Assembly: GCF_009708175.1 (NCBI RefSeq)
Contig: NZ_WMBB01000023.1
Location: forward strand, 1-55,226
DNA length: 55,226 bases
DNA from: Nocardia aurantiaca
GTDB taxonomy: Bacteria > Actinomycetota > Actinomycetes > Mycobacteriales > Mycobacteriaceae
Reading direction: 5' to 3'
A program made the translations under genes and the position numbers. Shown here one piece after another: positions 23,906 to 31,824 of this stretch. The first letter of the stretch is position 1. Each line of letters opens with the position of its first letter. The notes beneath the pieces were generated by a model. That model did no database searches, was not told the origin of the DNA, and saw only the letters and a program-made list of their open reading frames with translations.

Positions 23906-24328
23906 GTGAAGGCTCGCGACATCATGCACCGGAGTGCGGAATGCATCCCCGCCGACGAAACCCTCGATCGCGCCGCCCAGCTCATGCGCAATATGGACGT
24001 CGGCTCCCTCCCCATCTGCGACGGGGAAACCGTGATCGGCATGCTCACCGACCGCGACATCGTCGTGCGCTGCGTCGCCATGGGACACGATCCGAGCCGG
24101 GTCCGGGCCGGTGATCTGGCCCAGGGCCGCGTGTGGTCGGTCGACGTCGACACGGATCTGAGCACCGTCCTGGACGTCATGGAGCAGAACCAGATCAAGC
24201 GCATGCCGGTGCTCGATATGCGCAAGGGCAACCAGCTGGTCGGCATGATCTGCGAATCCGACCTGGCCAGGAACATCTCCGACAAGCAGCTGGTGGAATT
24301 CATCACCGCCGTCGCCGTGCCGCACTGA
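23906..24328 (+). CDS. hrp1: CBS-domain protein, hypoxic response protein 1 homologue
   Basis: 140 residues from GTG 23906, just after AGGAGG. Two CBS motifs: residues 7-60 (VGSLPICDGETVIGMLTDRD) and 75-130 (IKRMPVLDMRKGNQLVGMIC). Length and sequence closely follow M. tuberculosis Hrp1 (Rv2626c), including Cys13 and Cys38, which match its disulfide pair. CBS pairs bind adenine nucleotides; the exact role of Hrp1 is not settled. In mycobacteria DosR drives it; here I see no DosR box but a CRP-type site. Other CBS proteins of similar size remain possible. Confidence 0.85.
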   Translation: MKARDIMHRSAECIPADETLDRAAQLMRNMDVGSLPICDGETVIGMLTDRDIVVRCVAMGHDPSRVRAGDLAQGRVWSVDVDTDLSTVLDVMEQNQIKRMPVLDMRKGNQLVGMICESDLARNISDKQLVEFITAVAVPH

Positions 24329-24406
24329 TCCCATCGCACCGCGCCGACTCACGGCAAGCGTCCCGGTTCGCAGCGGATTCACAGGCATAGACCGCAGAAT
24401 TGCCGC

Positions 24407-25078
24407 GTGCAACCGGGACGCATTCTTGTCATCGAAGACGCCGAGGCCATTCGAGCCGCGGTAGGAGCCGGGCTGTCCGCCGCCGGGCACCAGGTGCTCG
24501 CGCGCGCGGACGGCGTCCTGCTGGAACAGGACCTGGCCCAGTTCCGGCCCGATGTCGTGGTCCTCGATGTCATGCTGCCCGGCCGCGACGGCTTCGCGCT
24601 GCTGCAATCGGTGCGGGCGCGTTCGGCCGCGGGCGTGGTCATGCTCACCGCCCGCGACGGCGTCGAGGACCGGGTGCGCGGGCTGCGTGCCGGCTCCGAC
24701 GACTACGTGGTCAAACCCTTCGACCTCACCGAACTGGTGGCGCGCGTCGACGCGCTGCTGCGACGGATGGGAAAACTGCAGAGCCGCATCGTGATCGGCG
24801 ACCTCGAGGTGGATGTGGACGCCGGGGGCGCGCGGCGGGCCGGGCACGAACTCACCCTCACCGCGACCGAGTTCAAACTGCTCGCCTACCTGGCCGCGCA
24901 GCGGGAACGGGTGCTCACCAAGACCCAGATCCTCACGGCCGTCTGGGGATACGAGGACTACGACCCGAATCTGGTCGAGGTGCACGTGAGCGCGCTGCGC
25001 CGCAAGCTCGAGGAACACGGCGAGCGAGTGGTGCACACCGTGCGCGGGCTCGGATACACACTGCGGCTGCCGCGATGA
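24407..25078 (+). CDS. OmpR-family response regulator
   Basis: 223 residues. The receiver has acidic Glu10/Asp11, phospho-acceptor Asp54 (VVLDVMLPG), Thr81 and Lys103 (VVKPFD). The C-terminal winged helix has ELTLTATEFKLLAYLA and VHVSALRRKL. GTG 24407 has only a weak ribosome site. It overlaps the kinase gene by 4 nt (ATGA). Probable target sites lie before the small secreted protein gene at 26548. Confidence 0.94.
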   Translation: MQPGRILVIEDAEAIRAAVGAGLSAAGHQVLARADGVLLEQDLAQFRPDVVVLDVMLPGRDGFALLQSVRARSAAGVVMLTARDGVEDRVRGLRAGSDDYVVKPFDLTELVARVDALLRRMGKLQSRIVIGDLEVDVDAGGARRAGHELTLTATEFKLLAYLAAQRERVLTKTQILTAVWGYEDYDPNLVEVHVSALRRKLEEHGERVVHTVRGLGYTLRLPR

Positions 25079-26436
25079 AGACCGTCTCGCTGCGCGGGCG
25101 CGTAACCCTCACCGCCGCACTGGTTTCCGGGATCGTGCTGGTGCTGGTCGCGCTGAGTGTGCACGCGCTGTTCGGGCTGGTCGTCACCCGCAGCGAGAAC
25201 ACCGTGCTCACCGATCGCGCCCAGCTGGCCAGACAGCTCGCGCAGCAGGGGGTTTCGCCGGAGGACCTGATCACCAGGGTGGACACGCATTCGGTGCGGG
25301 TCCGGCTGGTGCTCCCCGACGGTCGCACCTTCGGCAGCCTGGACCACCGCCTCGCGGAAGACAGCACCACCAAGACCCGATTCATCAAACTCACCGGACC
25401 GGGCACGCTCAACGACAGTCGTCTCACCCTGCAGATAGACACCCCGCTGATCGCCCGGGTGCAGTCGCGGCTGGGTCTGCTGCTGGCCCTCGCCACCACC
25501 GGGGCCATCGCGGTGATCGCGATCGGGCTCTGGTTCGGCGTACGCCGCGCGCTCGCGCCGCTGGACGCCATGACCCGGCTGGCCCGCGATATCGCGCACG
25601 GCCACCTGGGCCGCCGACTCGAACCGTCCCGTACCGACACCGAATTGGGACGCACCGCCGCCGCTTTCGACGAAATGCTGGACGCGCTGGAGGGCGCGTT
25701 GCGCGACACCGCGGCCGCCGAGGCCCGCGCCCGCGCCTCCGAACAGCGCATCCGCGTCTTCGTCGGCGATGCCGCGCACGAACTGCGCACCCCCATCACC
25801 GGGGTGCGCTCGCTGGCCGAGGCGGTCTTCCAACAGCCCGCCGACACCGATCCCGAGGACCGCCAGCGCATGCTGCTGCTCCTGGTCCGCGAGACCCAGC
25901 GCGCGGGCCGCCTGGTCGAGGACCTGCTGGACCTGGCCCGCATCGACGCCGGTCTGCGACTGCGGCTCGAGCCGGTGGACCTGTACGCGCTGGCCGCCAC
26001 GCATGTGGACCGCATGCGAATGCTGCACCCGCACATCGAATTCCAGCTCACCGGCACGGCGGCCACCGTGCCCGCCGATCCCGAGCGGATCACCCAGATC
26101 CTCACCAACCTGCTCACCAATGCCTGCCAGGCCATGAAGGACCACGGCCGCATCACCATCGAGCTGCGTCCGCACGCCGGGACCGTCGAACTCGTCGTCT
26201 CCGACAGCGGCCCCGGGATACCGGCCGGGGATCGCGAGCGGATCTTCGACCGCCTGGTCCGCCTCGACCACGCCCGCGACAATCGCCCGGACGGCTCGGG
26301 CCTGGGCCTGGCCATCGCGCGCGGCTTGGCCCGCGCCCACGGCGGCGACCTGACCTGCGCCGACCCCGCCCCCGGGACGCCCGGCGCGGTCTTCGTTCTA
26401 CGGCTGCCCGCCGGCGCGCCGCCCGCGCTCCCGTGA
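25075..26436 (+). CDS. sensor histidine kinase
   Basis: 453 residues. Membrane segments at about 13-36 and 132-154 enclose a 95-residue extracytoplasmic sensor domain with no recognisable fold. HAMP follows, then the H box (AAHELRTPITGVRSL, His235), N box (ILTNLLTNACQAM), and G boxes (VVSDSGPGIP, GSGLGLAIARGL). It phosphorylates the response regulator encoded directly before it. The signal is unknown; the adjacent hemophore-like gene suggests an envelope or metal/heme cue. Confidence 0.94.
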   Translation: MKTVSLRGRVTLTAALVSGIVLVLVALSVHALFGLVVTRSENTVLTDRAQLARQLAQQGVSPEDLITRVDTHSVRVRLVLPDGRTFGSLDHRLAEDSTTKTRFIKLTGPGTLNDSRLTLQIDTPLIARVQSRLGLLLALATTGAIAVIAIGLWFGVRRALAPLDAMTRLARDIAHGHLGRRLEPSRTDTELGRTAAAFDEMLDALEGALRDTAAAEARARASEQRIRVFVGDAAHELRTPITGVRSLAEAVFQQPADTDPEDRQRMLLLLVRETQRAGRLVEDLLDLARIDAGLRLRLEPVDLYALAATHVDRMRMLHPHIEFQLTGTAATVPADPERITQILTNLLTNACQAMKDHGRITIELRPHAGTVELVVSDSGPGIPAGDRERIFDRLVRLDHARDNRPDGSGLGLAIARGLARAHGGDLTCADPAPGTPGAVFVLRLPAGAPPALP

Positions 26437-26450
26437 TCGCCGGGCTGTGT

Positions 26451-26495
26451 CTGAAGATCACCTGAAGATGGCCGGCCGATTCAGGCCGCCTTCAG
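26451..26495. promoter_or_regulatory. two pairs of 11-nt-spaced direct repeats, probable OmpR-type boxes
   Basis: CTGAAG occurs at 26451 and 26462, exactly 11 nt apart, and TTCAG (the complement of CTGAA) at 26480 and 26491, again 11 nt apart. Direct repeats of one helical turn are what OmpR/PhoB-type dimers bind. The set lies between the kinase gene and the 26548 start. Confidence 0.65.
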
Positions 26496-26547
26496 CTTGC
26501 CCGGGCAGATTCGGTGGGGAACCGAACCCCACGATTCTGGAGTGAGA

Positions 26548-26880
26548 ATGAAACGCACCCTTGCCGCGCTCCTCGCCGGCGCCGCAGGCGCGGCCGCCAT
26601 CGCCCTGGCCGTGCCCGGCACCGCCTCCGCCGACACGCCGCAGTGCGGCCCGCAGGCCGCCGCCGCGGCCCGCGCGGACGCCGCCCCCAAGGTGGCCGCC
26701 TACCTGGCTGCGCACCCGGACGTGGCCGCCGAGATCGCCAAGGTGAAGACCCTGCCCAAGGACCAGCGCCGCGCCAAACTGAAGGCATGGCGGCAGGCCA
26801 ACCCGCAGGAGGCGCAGGACCTGAGGGCCGCCCGCCAGGCCGTCATCGACTATCACAAGGCCTGCGGCCGGCACAAGTAA
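26548..26880 (+). CDS. small secreted hemophore-related protein
   Basis: 110 residues from ATG 26548. A standard signal peptide ends GTASA at residue 28, leaving about 82 helical, Ala/Lys-rich residues with two Cys (33 and 106) likely to form a disulfide. The pattern (AAHPDVAAEIAKVKTLPKDQ, then YHKACG) resembles the mycobacterial haem-binding MHB/hemophore-related family. Binding of haem is an inference. It follows OmpR-type boxes and the two-component genes, which suggests it is their target. Confidence 0.7.
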   Translation: MKRTLAALLAGAAGAAAIALAVPGTASADTPQCGPQAAAAARADAAPKVAAYLAAHPDVAAEIAKVKTLPKDQRRAKLKAWRQANPQEAQDLRAARQAVIDYHKACGRHK

Positions 26881-26894
26881 GCGGTCACCACGTA

Positions 26895-26921
26895 CGGGCC
26901 CGGTCGAAATGACCGGGCCCG
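26895..26921. terminator. bidirectional hairpin between convergent genes
   Basis: CGGGCCCGGTC (26895-26905) and GACCGGGCCCG (26911-26921) form a perfect 11-bp stem with loop GAAAT. It serves the hemophore-like gene (+) and the DUF397 gene (-). Confidence 0.8.
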
Positions 26922-26949
26922 GTGCGCATTTCGGGGGTCCTTCGATCGA

Positions 26950-27162
26950 TCAACCGCGGGCCAGGTCGAACTTCCCCGCCATGACCGCGCCGACGAACGC
27001 ATCCCATTGACCGGCGGTGAAGACATGCGCCGGCCCCGCGGGATTCTTGGAGTCGCGCACGCCGACCTTGCCACCGACCAGGAACGCGGCCTCGACACAC
27101 TCCTTGCCGCCGCCGCTCTTACTGCTCTTGAACCAAAGCGTCTCGCGTAGTTCGTTGTTCAC
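26950..27162 (-). CDS. DUF397 domain protein
   Basis: 70 residues with the DUF397 pattern: W-FKSSKSGG, CVEAA, VGVRDSKNP and QWDAFVGAV. In Streptomyces and Nocardia these small proteins are nearly always paired with an XRE regulator, and some (the BldB group) affect differentiation. GTG 27162 overlaps the TGA of the XRE gene (GTGA) and follows AAGGGAG. Confidence 0.92.
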   Translation of the reverse strand: MNNELRETLWFKSSKSGGGKECVEAAFLVGGKVGVRDSKNPAGPAHVFTAGQWDAFVGAVMAGKFDLARG

Positions 27163-28037
27163 AAATACTCCCTTACTGCATCACGCACCAGTTGCCTGCT
27201 GCTCATCTCGTCCAACGCTGCTCGCTGGAGAGTCCTGAAGGCGGATGCGTAGCTCTCAACGATGTCCGACTTCTCGGTGTACATGTCCGTCGAGAACCCC
27301 TCTCCATACACAGTCGGCGGCTCGACCGGGTCGCCACGGCTGTCGAGCTTCGCCTCGAGGATCACGAATGGACCGGTCTGACGACCCGTCGGCATTCCCG
27401 CGGAGAACGGAAGGACGCGGAGGGAGACGTTGGGCCGGGTGCTGGCTGTGGCGAGGCACTCGAGCTGGTTTGCCATTACTCTCGGCCCTCCGATGACTCT
27501 GCGCAACACGGTTTCTCCGAGGATGACGTTGAACTGGACCGGGTTGACGTCACGAGTGATGGCGCGTTGACGTCGGGCCTTCAACTCGAGTCTGCCGCCG
27601 AGCTTGTCTTCGTCGTCATCGGGATAGGCAGCGCTGGTCAGGACCCGCGCATACGGGCGAGTCTGGAGCAGCCCAGGTACCAGATCCGGCTGAAACGACG
27701 TCACTATCCGGGCGTTGTATTCCATGTCGACATACAGCCGGAAGTCCTCCGGGATAACCGAACCGAACTCGTGATACCAGCTCTTGACTGCCGCCTGTTG
27801 CGCCATGGCCCGCAGGGTGACCGCCCAGTGGTCGTCGACCTCGTACAGGCTGATCAGCTTATCTAGGTCGTGTATGCGAATTTTGGCCGTTTCGCCAACC
27901 TCGATCCGCTGGAGAGTGCTTGTGCCCCACTCCATGACCTTCGCCGCCTGACTCAGAGTCAACTTCGCTGCCTCCCGCGCTTCGCGCAGGTAGCGCCCCA
28001 ACTGGCGGCGCGTGAGGGTACTCGTGTTCTCGGGCAT
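27159..28037 (-). CDS. XRE family regulator with DUF5753 domain
   Basis: 292 residues from ATG 28037. A helix-turn-helix at about 14-68 (LGRYLREAREAAKLTLSQAA, then TSTLQRIEVGE) precedes the DUF5753 domain (about 95-285) with VTSFQPDLVPGLLQTRPYAR, ETVLRRVIGG, VSLRVLPFSAG and FVILE. It forms a pair with the DUF397 gene that follows. Such pairs resemble toxin-antitoxin modules in layout, but known members are developmental or antibiotic regulators. Confidence 0.94.
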   Translation of the reverse strand: MPENTSTLTRRQLGRYLREAREAAKLTLSQAAKVMEWGTSTLQRIEVGETAKIRIHDLDKLISLYEVDDHWAVTLRAMAQQAAVKSWYHEFGSVIPEDFRLYVDMEYNARIVTSFQPDLVPGLLQTRPYARVLTSAAYPDDDEDKLGGRLELKARRQRAITRDVNPVQFNVILGETVLRRVIGGPRVMANQLECLATASTRPNVSLRVLPFSAGMPTGRQTGPFVILEAKLDSRGDPVEPPTVYGEGFSTDMYTEKSDIVESYASAFRTLQRAALDEMSSRQLVRDAVREYL

Positions 28038-28234
28038 GGGTTTTCCCGTTCTGACGCCGTCGTAGTTCCCAGATTTCGCGGGCCTTGATTTCAGGATCGA
28101 GAAAATCGTCCCACCGACTTCGGGACACGCGCTGGGCAAACAGGAAACTCGATCTGGATTTCCAGTTTTCAGTTTTCATGCCACCGGAACAGGAGTGAGC
28201 TTCGAGGTAGACCACGCCGCCGAGAGGACTTCAG

Positions 28235-28432
28235 ATGGCCACCTACCCGCGAACAGTCGAGAAATGGGTCGCCGACGGCTGCCTTGACGGCCGTATCTGG
28301 CCGGTCAGCCGCCAACGCGCCGAAGGGATTCTGGCAATCCACGCCACTTGCGAGCCGCCATGCCCGCGCGCGGAGAGCGCCCGCAAGTATCTCGAGGAAG
28401 GTCTGAGCCGATGCCCGAACGCGCAGGCATGA
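28235..28432 (+). CDS. small hypothetical protein, 65 residues
   Basis: ATG 28235 follows GAGAGGACTT. The product begins MATYPRTVEKWVADG, which looks like a short DNA-binding or recognition helix, and has three Cys (TCEPPC and SRC). Divergent from the XRE gene, it starts a three-gene run. Its TGA overlaps the next ATG (ATGA). Confidence 0.6.
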   Translation: MATYPRTVEKWVADGCLDGRIWPVSRQRAEGILAIHATCEPPCPRAESARKYLEEGLSRCPNAQA

Positions 28433-28887
28433 CCGGTGAGAGTCCGATCGAACGACAGATATGGCTGTACCGGGAGCTCTACGGTCTGCCCTGTCAGGTG
28501 TCGGGCATCCGAATCACGCTGTCCACCAGCGATGTCAGCGCGGTCAATGCGCCGAACGGCCTGGCGGCGCTGATCGATGACGAGCTGTTCTGGAGCAAGC
28601 GGGTCACGCCGATCCTGGACGAGGGCAAAGGCGGCAGCGACCTGATCCTCCTGGCCGCCCCGAGCCCGCTCGACCTGACCCGCTGCGCCGCCGATCTCCG
28701 CCGCCGCGCGCGGTGCGAGTTCCTCCCGCCGGGCATCCACATCACCCTCCCGTCCCCTCTCCCTCCGCCCGGACCCGAGCCCCACTGGTTCAGATACCCG
28801 CAGTACGAGATGCTCCAGCCCCTCACCGCGGTCCTACGAGCGATCCGCATCGTCCTCCGCGACATCCCCCGCACCTACCCGGCCTAG
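28429..28887 (+). CDS. hypothetical protein, 152 residues
   Basis: ATG 28429 is set by the ATGA overlap; ATG 28411 would add six residues. A globular product with ERQIWLYRELYGLPCQVSG near its start and a Pro-rich loop (LPSPLPPPGPEPHW) later. No membrane segment and no family that I recognise. The coupling to the preceding small gene and proximity to the XRE/DUF397 pair suggest a lineage-specific regulatory cassette. Confidence 0.7.
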   Translation: MTGESPIERQIWLYRELYGLPCQVSGIRITLSTSDVSAVNAPNGLAALIDDELFWSKRVTPILDEGKGGSDLILLAAPSPLDLTRCAADLRRRARCEFLPPGIHITLPSPLPPPGPEPHWFRYPQYEMLQPLTAVLRAIRIVLRDIPRTYPA

Positions 28888-28902
28888 CCTGAAGAGGACA
28901 CC

Positions 28903-29115
28903 ATGATCACCGAACTCGTCACCACCGCAGCTACTTTCACGATCATCGCGTTGTATCTCGCGCAGACCGCCCGACGACATTTCCCGAGCACACGCACCCC
29001 AGACCATCACTCGGTCGCCGCGATCCGAGCCCGCATCGAAGGCGAAAAACGCGTGGCCGCAGCCTCCAAGCACGAGGCTGCCCGATTGGCGACCCAGCTC
29101 ACGATCACGACATGA
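28903..29115 (+). CDS. small single-pass membrane protein
   Basis: 70 residues from ATG 28903, after GAGGACACC. One N-terminal membrane segment (ELVTTAATFTIIALYLAQTA) precedes a basic helical tail (IRARIEGEKRVAAASKHEAA) that could form a short coiled coil. It lies 15 nt after the previous gene. Function unknown. Confidence 0.6.
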   Translation: MITELVTTAATFTIIALYLAQTARRHFPSTRTPDHHSVAAIRARIEGEKRVAAASKHEAARLATQLTITT

Positions 29116-29242
29116 CAATTGGGCCGGACGCCGCCCGAGAGCGTGCCGCCTGCTGTGAGTTACGTTGTCAGCAAAGGTGATCCGTGTCCCGCCTTTTCTT
29201 GTCGGTCGACTGAGTGTGCGGAATCCGGCCGGCCCGGGAGAA

Positions 29243-29654
29243 TCAAGTGTGGCTTTGATTCGTGTGCCGATCGTGGCTCCTGCTCGGCCGACCGGTTCCC
29301 CGTGACGGACCGCGGATTGGGATGTGCGAGTCGATCCCGTGCAGGGCAACGTCGGCGCGGTCGTCCGCGGTGAACGGTTCCAACGAGCTGATGGACGTGG
29401 GCACGTCCCGGGTCTGGGCTGGTGTGGACGACACGTTCGGCGATGAGCCGTGCGGCGTCCGCGGCGAGCGCGGGGCGGTCGGGGAGCAGTTCGCCGGCCA
29501 CAGCCTGGACCGCGCCTGAATATCGAAGCCGGCCGCGGCAGTGCCATATCCGGTGATGCCAAGGCATCCTCCAAACGGTCAATTCTCCGACTTCGAATTG
29601 ACCATTTGACAGTGGTTTACGACACATTATGGTCGGTAGCGTCGCCTGGAACAC
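29243..29654 (-). pseudogene. degraded regulator-like fragment
   Basis: Two overlapping frames each carry protein-like stretches: AGELLPDRPALAADAARLIA then ERVV in one, and SSLEPFTADDRADVALHGID in the next. Joined by a frameshift at about 29400 they would make a helical N-terminal domain reminiscent of PucR-type regulators, but similarity is weak. The rest of 29116-29605 holds nothing else. Confidence 0.25.
29606..29633 (+). promoter_or_regulatory. consensus-like promoter of the DUF932-like gene
   Basis: TTGACA (29606-29611) and TATGGT (29628-29633) are 16 nt apart, in an AT-rich patch. This is the closest match to a housekeeping promoter in the accessory region, and lies 60 nt before the gene start. 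Confidence 0.6.
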
Positions 29655-29693
29655 GGGGAAGCGGCCGGCTCACACCCGACACTCACGTCGAGC

Positions 29694-31007
29694 GTGAGGG
29701 AAATCAACAACATAGGCGCGCTATGCCATCCATACAAATGGCTATCCGAAATCCATACGCACATGCACGATTCATCACTCACCCCCAGGCCCCGAAACCA
29801 GCACATCTCGAACTTCGGGCAGCTTCTCGCCATCCTCGAGAGCCAAAAAACGATCAAGATCGATACCTTCGCGCCGGCATCGGCGATTCACGCCAGCAAC
29901 GGCGCCCTCGAACTGTTCGGCACTCGCAGAATCGACTACAACGAGACGGAGAATACAGCCGACGGGCGTTTCCAGCCCACTGCCGCCGCCGATGAGCAGA
30001 TCGCGCACAACCTGCGCATACCGGCGCCCTACCTGGCGCAACTACGGCACGACGGACGGCTCGATCTCTACGACGCCAACGTAAACGGAATGCTGCACGG
30101 GCCCACCGCATTATCAGCCCCGGATCATCGCCACAACCGCATCTTCCTACTGAGACTGTTCGCACCGAATCCGCACCGCAAATCCGGAGTCGTGCGAGCG
30201 GTCCTGGCCGACACCGCGACAGTGGTCGACCACCTCGACGCACTCGGCGCGATGGTGCAAGGAATCCGCCGCGCGGGCGCCTACGTCGAGATGTACTCGG
30301 CAGACCTGACCGACGAGCATCTCACCTGCAGCATTTTCTCGCCCTCATTATCCCTGTTGGCCAACATGTTCGACCCGCCGCGGTCAGAACCTGACGAAAC
30401 GACCCAGTCCCGAACCAGGATGCTCGACTGGGCGCGCCGCCGATTCGGCAGCCGCACCGTGGGGAGCTTCCTGGGAGTCCGGATCTCCAATTCCGAGACA
30501 GGTCATCGCCTGCTCACCGTGACCCCCGAACTCGTCCTATCCGATCACGGCCAAGTCATCGCGTTCCCAGAGCTGTCGCGAATCATCCAACCGATGCCGG
30601 GGTTCGGTCCCGATACAGTCGCCGTCGGCGCCCACACCTTTGAAGACCGCATGAGCAAGATCGCCGAGGATGTCCAGGCACTCGCACAGCAGTGGCTCAC
30701 CCCCACATTTCTGACCCATCTGGCCAAACGCCTGCGAGGACTGTCGAAAAGACCGCTGGGCAACAGGATTGCGGTTCTCAACACCGTCACACGCACACTC
30801 GAACTGTCGACCGACGAACGACACATGCTCGACGCGCTGCTCACCGATCGACCCCTCTCGGCCGCGGATCTCGTCATCGCCTGCTCGGAACTCAGCCGGA
30901 CCGCCGACCCCGACCGCGCGGCGAAAATCGAAATCAGCTCCTTCCAAATAGCGCGACGACTCGCCGCCCGAGCAGCACCCGCCCGAGCCGACGACACACC
31001 GACATGA
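29694..31007 (+). CDS. DUF932-like protein of phage/plasmid type
   Basis: 437 residues from GTG 29694; ATG 29763 is an alternative, and neither has a clear ribosome site. The middle part (EQIAHNLRIPAPYLAQLRHD, LYDANVNGML, FLLRLFAP, VRAVLADTATVVDHLDALGA) follows the plan of DUF932 proteins, which occur on phages, plasmids and integrated elements and are often near DNA repair or replication genes. Here it stands alone: no integrase, terminase or replication gene is visible. It may be a stranded cargo gene. Molecular function is unknown. Confidence 0.7.
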   Translation: MREINNIGALCHPYKWLSEIHTHMHDSSLTPRPRNQHISNFGQLLAILESQKTIKIDTFAPASAIHASNGALELFGTRRIDYNETENTADGRFQPTAAADEQIAHNLRIPAPYLAQLRHDGRLDLYDANVNGMLHGPTALSAPDHRHNRIFLLRLFAPNPHRKSGVVRAVLADTATVVDHLDALGAMVQGIRRAGAYVEMYSADLTDEHLTCSIFSPSLSLLANMFDPPRSEPDETTQSRTRMLDWARRRFGSRTVGSFLGVRISNSETGHRLLTVTPELVLSDHGQVIAFPELSRIIQPMPGFGPDTVAVGAHTFEDRMSKIAEDVQALAQQWLTPTFLTHLAKRLRGLSKRPLGNRIAVLNTVTRTLELSTDERHMLDALLTDRPLSAADLVIACSELSRTADPDRAAKIEISSFQIARRLAARAAPARADDTPT

Positions 31008-31164
31008 ACCGAGACGTCGAGGCACTGACCGCCGATTCAACCGGGCCTCGGCTTGTCGGCACCACAACGAATCCGATCACGTCGGCAGGCGCGACGAACC
31101 ACCGGCGAAGATCGGCTTCGCGCGTCCTCCGCGACGGCAGCCGGCAGCGGCCGGTCGATCGGCG

Positions 31165-31824
31165 TCAGCGCGGACGACCGAGATGTACGAGTCCATGTTG
31201 GTGGGCGTATACGACCGCGTGGATGCGGTCGCGCACACCGAGTTTGGCGAGGATTCGGGAGACGTGGGTCTTCACCGTCTCCTCACCCACGCCCAAGTCC
31301 GCGGCGATCTCGCCGTTACTGCGGGCGTCGGCGAGCAGGAGGAGGACTTCGCGTTCACGGGCGGTCAGTTGGGCCAGTTCGGGCGGCTCCACCGGCGGGG
31401 CGATACCGAGGGCGAAACGGGTAGCGAGCCTTCGGGTCATGGACGGGTCGATGACGGCGTCGCCGCGCACCGCCACCCGGATGGCGGCCACGAGTTCTTC
31501 CGGGGGAAGACTTTTCAGCAGGAAGCCGCTCGCGCCTGCCGACAGGGCGCGGTGCAGGTTGGCCTCGCTGTCGTAGGTGGTGAGCACCAGGACGCGGGTG
31601 CCGCCCGCGGCGACGATCACCTCGGTGGCGGCGAGGCCATCCAGTTTCGGCATCCGCACATCCAGAATCGCCACATCCGGATGGGTGCGCGCGGCCGCCT
31701 CGATGGCGGCGCGGCCGTCGCCCACCTCGGCCACGCACTCGAGATCCGGGTGCGCGTCCACCACCGCGCGCAGGCCCGAGCGGAAGACCGTATGGTCGTC
31801 GGCGATCAGGATGGTGATGCTCAT
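31165..31824 (-). CDS. NarL/LuxR-family response regulator
   Basis: 219 residues. The receiver has Asp9/Asp10, phospho-acceptor Asp55 (VAILDVRMP), Thr in LVLTTYD and Lys in FLLKSLP. The LuxR helix-turn-helix is clear (LTAREREVLLLLADARSNGE, then VKTHVSRILAKL). ATG 31824 overlaps the kinase stop by 4 nt. Targets cannot be read from the sequence; the divergent desaturase-family gene at 33122 is the closest candidate. Confidence 0.95.
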   Translation of the reverse strand: MSITILIADDHTVFRSGLRAVVDAHPDLECVAEVGDGRAAIEAAARTHPDVAILDVRMPKLDGLAATEVIVAAGGTRVLVLTTYDSEANLHRALSAGASGFLLKSLPPEELVAAIRVAVRGDAVIDPSMTRRLATRFALGIAPPVEPPELAQLTAREREVLLLLADARSNGEIAADLGVGEETVKTHVSRILAKLGVRDRIHAVVYAHQHGLVHLGRPR

